This document shows positions 5,024 to 5,881 of a stretch of 5,881 bases of DNA, one piece after another (position 1 is the first letter of the stretch; every line of letters begins with the position of its first letter). Source of the DNA: Rickettsiales bacterium TMED211. GTDB taxonomy: Bacteria > Pseudomonadota > Alphaproteobacteria > TMED127. The position numbers were made by a program, and so were the translations under genes. The stretch is taken from NCBI GenBank assembly GCA_002169685.1, contig NHJI01000038.1:1-5881 (forward strand), read 5' to 3'. The notes under the pieces are model-generated. The model saw only the letters and a program-made list of their open reading frames with translations. It had not been told where the DNA came from and ran no database searches.

Positions 5024-5881
5024 TTACATGTTTGGCAGTTGTGCTACCATCTGACGCACTTCGCGGATTTTATCTTGAAGTTCAGCAACCATTTTTTGTT
5101 TCTCAGCTTTTGAACGAGTTTCGTCGCCGCTGATTTTCAGGATTTCTTTGTTGTACTGCAGCTCACGCATTGGCAGGAGTTGCAAGTTTGAAGAAGGAAT
5201 GAAGCCGCTAAAGCCACCGTTCTTGAGGTATTTGCGTTCTTCTTTCAAAGTTTCCGCATCACCAAGACGACCCATGGCCATAAAGGCATAATGGATTTTC
5301 GCTTTGAGTTCGGCAGGGAGATTTTTGCGCCAAGCAAATGGATCAGCCGGGATCAGTGGTGAACGCCAGATTTCTTTCAATTTTGCATAAGCTGCCGGTT
5401 TGTTCTTTTTCAAACGAAGATACATTGCGCGGTTGTTAGCTGTCGCAACGTTTACCTGCTTGTTGGCAACAGACAAAAGGTTTGCTTCATGGCTGGCATT
5501 TCGTACCGTTCGGAAACAATCACGAGGCTGAACATTGTTTTTCGCAAAAACGAACGTTGTTGGGACCAAGAAGCCAGATGTCGACTGCGGGTCACCAATA
5601 CCGAAGGCCAAAGACTTATCGCATTTTAAAACGTCTTTGAGATTGGTTAGGTTTTTATTATCTTTATGGGTGACGAGCAAAGAATAGTAGCCTTTAGAGC
5701 CGTCTTTTTCGATCATTTGAGCAAATACTTCTGCGCCGGCACGATCAACTGCGGTCATGGCCGATTTGTTCCCAAGCAATACGATATCCACTTTGTTGAA
5801 ACGCATCGCTTCAATTACGCCGGTATAGTCAGATGCATAAAAAGGCTTCACTTTAAGACCAACGCGCTTTTCAACCAACTT
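5024..5881 (-). CDS. phnD: PhnD, phosphonate ABC transporter substrate-binding protein (5' end beyond window)
   Basis: The C-terminal 285 residues of a PhnD-like binding protein; the frame stays open to the window edge. The signal peptide and first few dozen residues are therefore missing, and an apparent TTG start at 5878 should be ignored. Visible hallmarks in order are PFYASDYTGVIEAMRFNKVD, LGNKSAM, GDPQSTSGFLVP (the Ser-Thr of the phosphonate-binding pocket), NASHEANLLSVANKQV (His and Glu) and SPLIPADPFAWR (Asp). The last 50 residues form a charged helical tail. The mature protein works in the periplasm, binding phosphonates or related phosphorus compounds and delivering them to PhnE. A strong terminator follows the gene directly. 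Family assignment is firm; which ligand it prefers (methyl-, aminoethyl-phosphonate, phosphite) cannot be read with confidence. Confidence 0.93.
   Translation of the reverse strand, partial: KLVEKRVGLKVKPFYASDYTGVIEAMRFNKVDIVLLGNKSAMTAVDRAGAEVFAQMIEKDGSKGYYSLLVTHKDNKNLTNLKDVLKCDKSLAFGIGDPQSTSGFLVPTTFVFAKNNVQPRDCFRTVRNASHEANLLSVANKQVNVATANNRAMYLRLKKNKPAAYAKLKEIWRSPLIPADPFAWRKNLPAELKAKIHYAFMAMGRLGDAETLKEERKYLKNGGFSGFIPSSNLQLLPMRELQYNKEILKISGDETRSKAEKQKMVAELQDKIREVRQMVAQLPNM

Noticed and set aside
1..5881. CRISPR array, insertion sequence or rRNA
   Set aside because: No regularly spaced repeats, no transposase frame or terminal inverted repeats, and no rRNA-like sequence were seen.

Overview
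The window looks like part of a moderate-GC alphaproteobacterial chromosome, probably from a marine or aquatic lineage. That placement is an inference. It rests on the initiator-tRNA 3' half, the style of the PhnD/PhnE proteins, and a GGGAAA/TTCCC repeat block of a kind I recall from alphaproteobacterial genomes. No taxonomic marker gene is present.

Left part (1-1931): the scar and integration module of a mobile element. A 45-bp fragment identical in layout to the 3' half of a minus-strand initiator tRNA-Met (anticodon loop to CCA) lies at 165-209, with a tRNA-type terminator just beyond it. To its right is a P4-type tyrosine recombinase with all catalytic residues (380-1522). A short, apparently truncated AlpA/excisionase-like helix-turn-helix gene follows (1600-1722). 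Tandem 11-bp arm-type repeats lie on both sides of the tRNA fragment, and an 18-bp motif occurs upstream of both int and the HTH gene at nearly the same distance from each start codon. From about 1675 to 1880 the sequence changes to a non-coding block with AGGGAAA/TTTCCCT repeats.

Right part (1932-5881): every gene is on the minus strand. In transcription order these are a partial phnD (periplasmic phosphonate-binding protein, running off the right edge), a strong hairpin terminator, phnE (phosphonate ABC permease with an extra C-terminal membrane segment), a possible 42-codon ORF, a transglutaminase-like protein with a C-H-D triad, and a PFCSC-motif permease of the ArsP/YraQ (DUF318) type. 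PhnD would capture phosphonate or a related oxyanion in the periplasm and pass it to PhnE. The ATPase PhnC is expected upstream, outside the window. The transglutaminase and permease genes are 35 bp apart and probably co-transcribed; why they sit beside a phosphonate transporter is not clear.

The polarity of the tRNA fragment puts the chromosome, or an older element, to the left and the int element to the right. No intact initiator tRNA occurs in the window. It is therefore undecided whether the phn/transglutaminase/permease block is cargo of the element or host sequence next to a decayed element.
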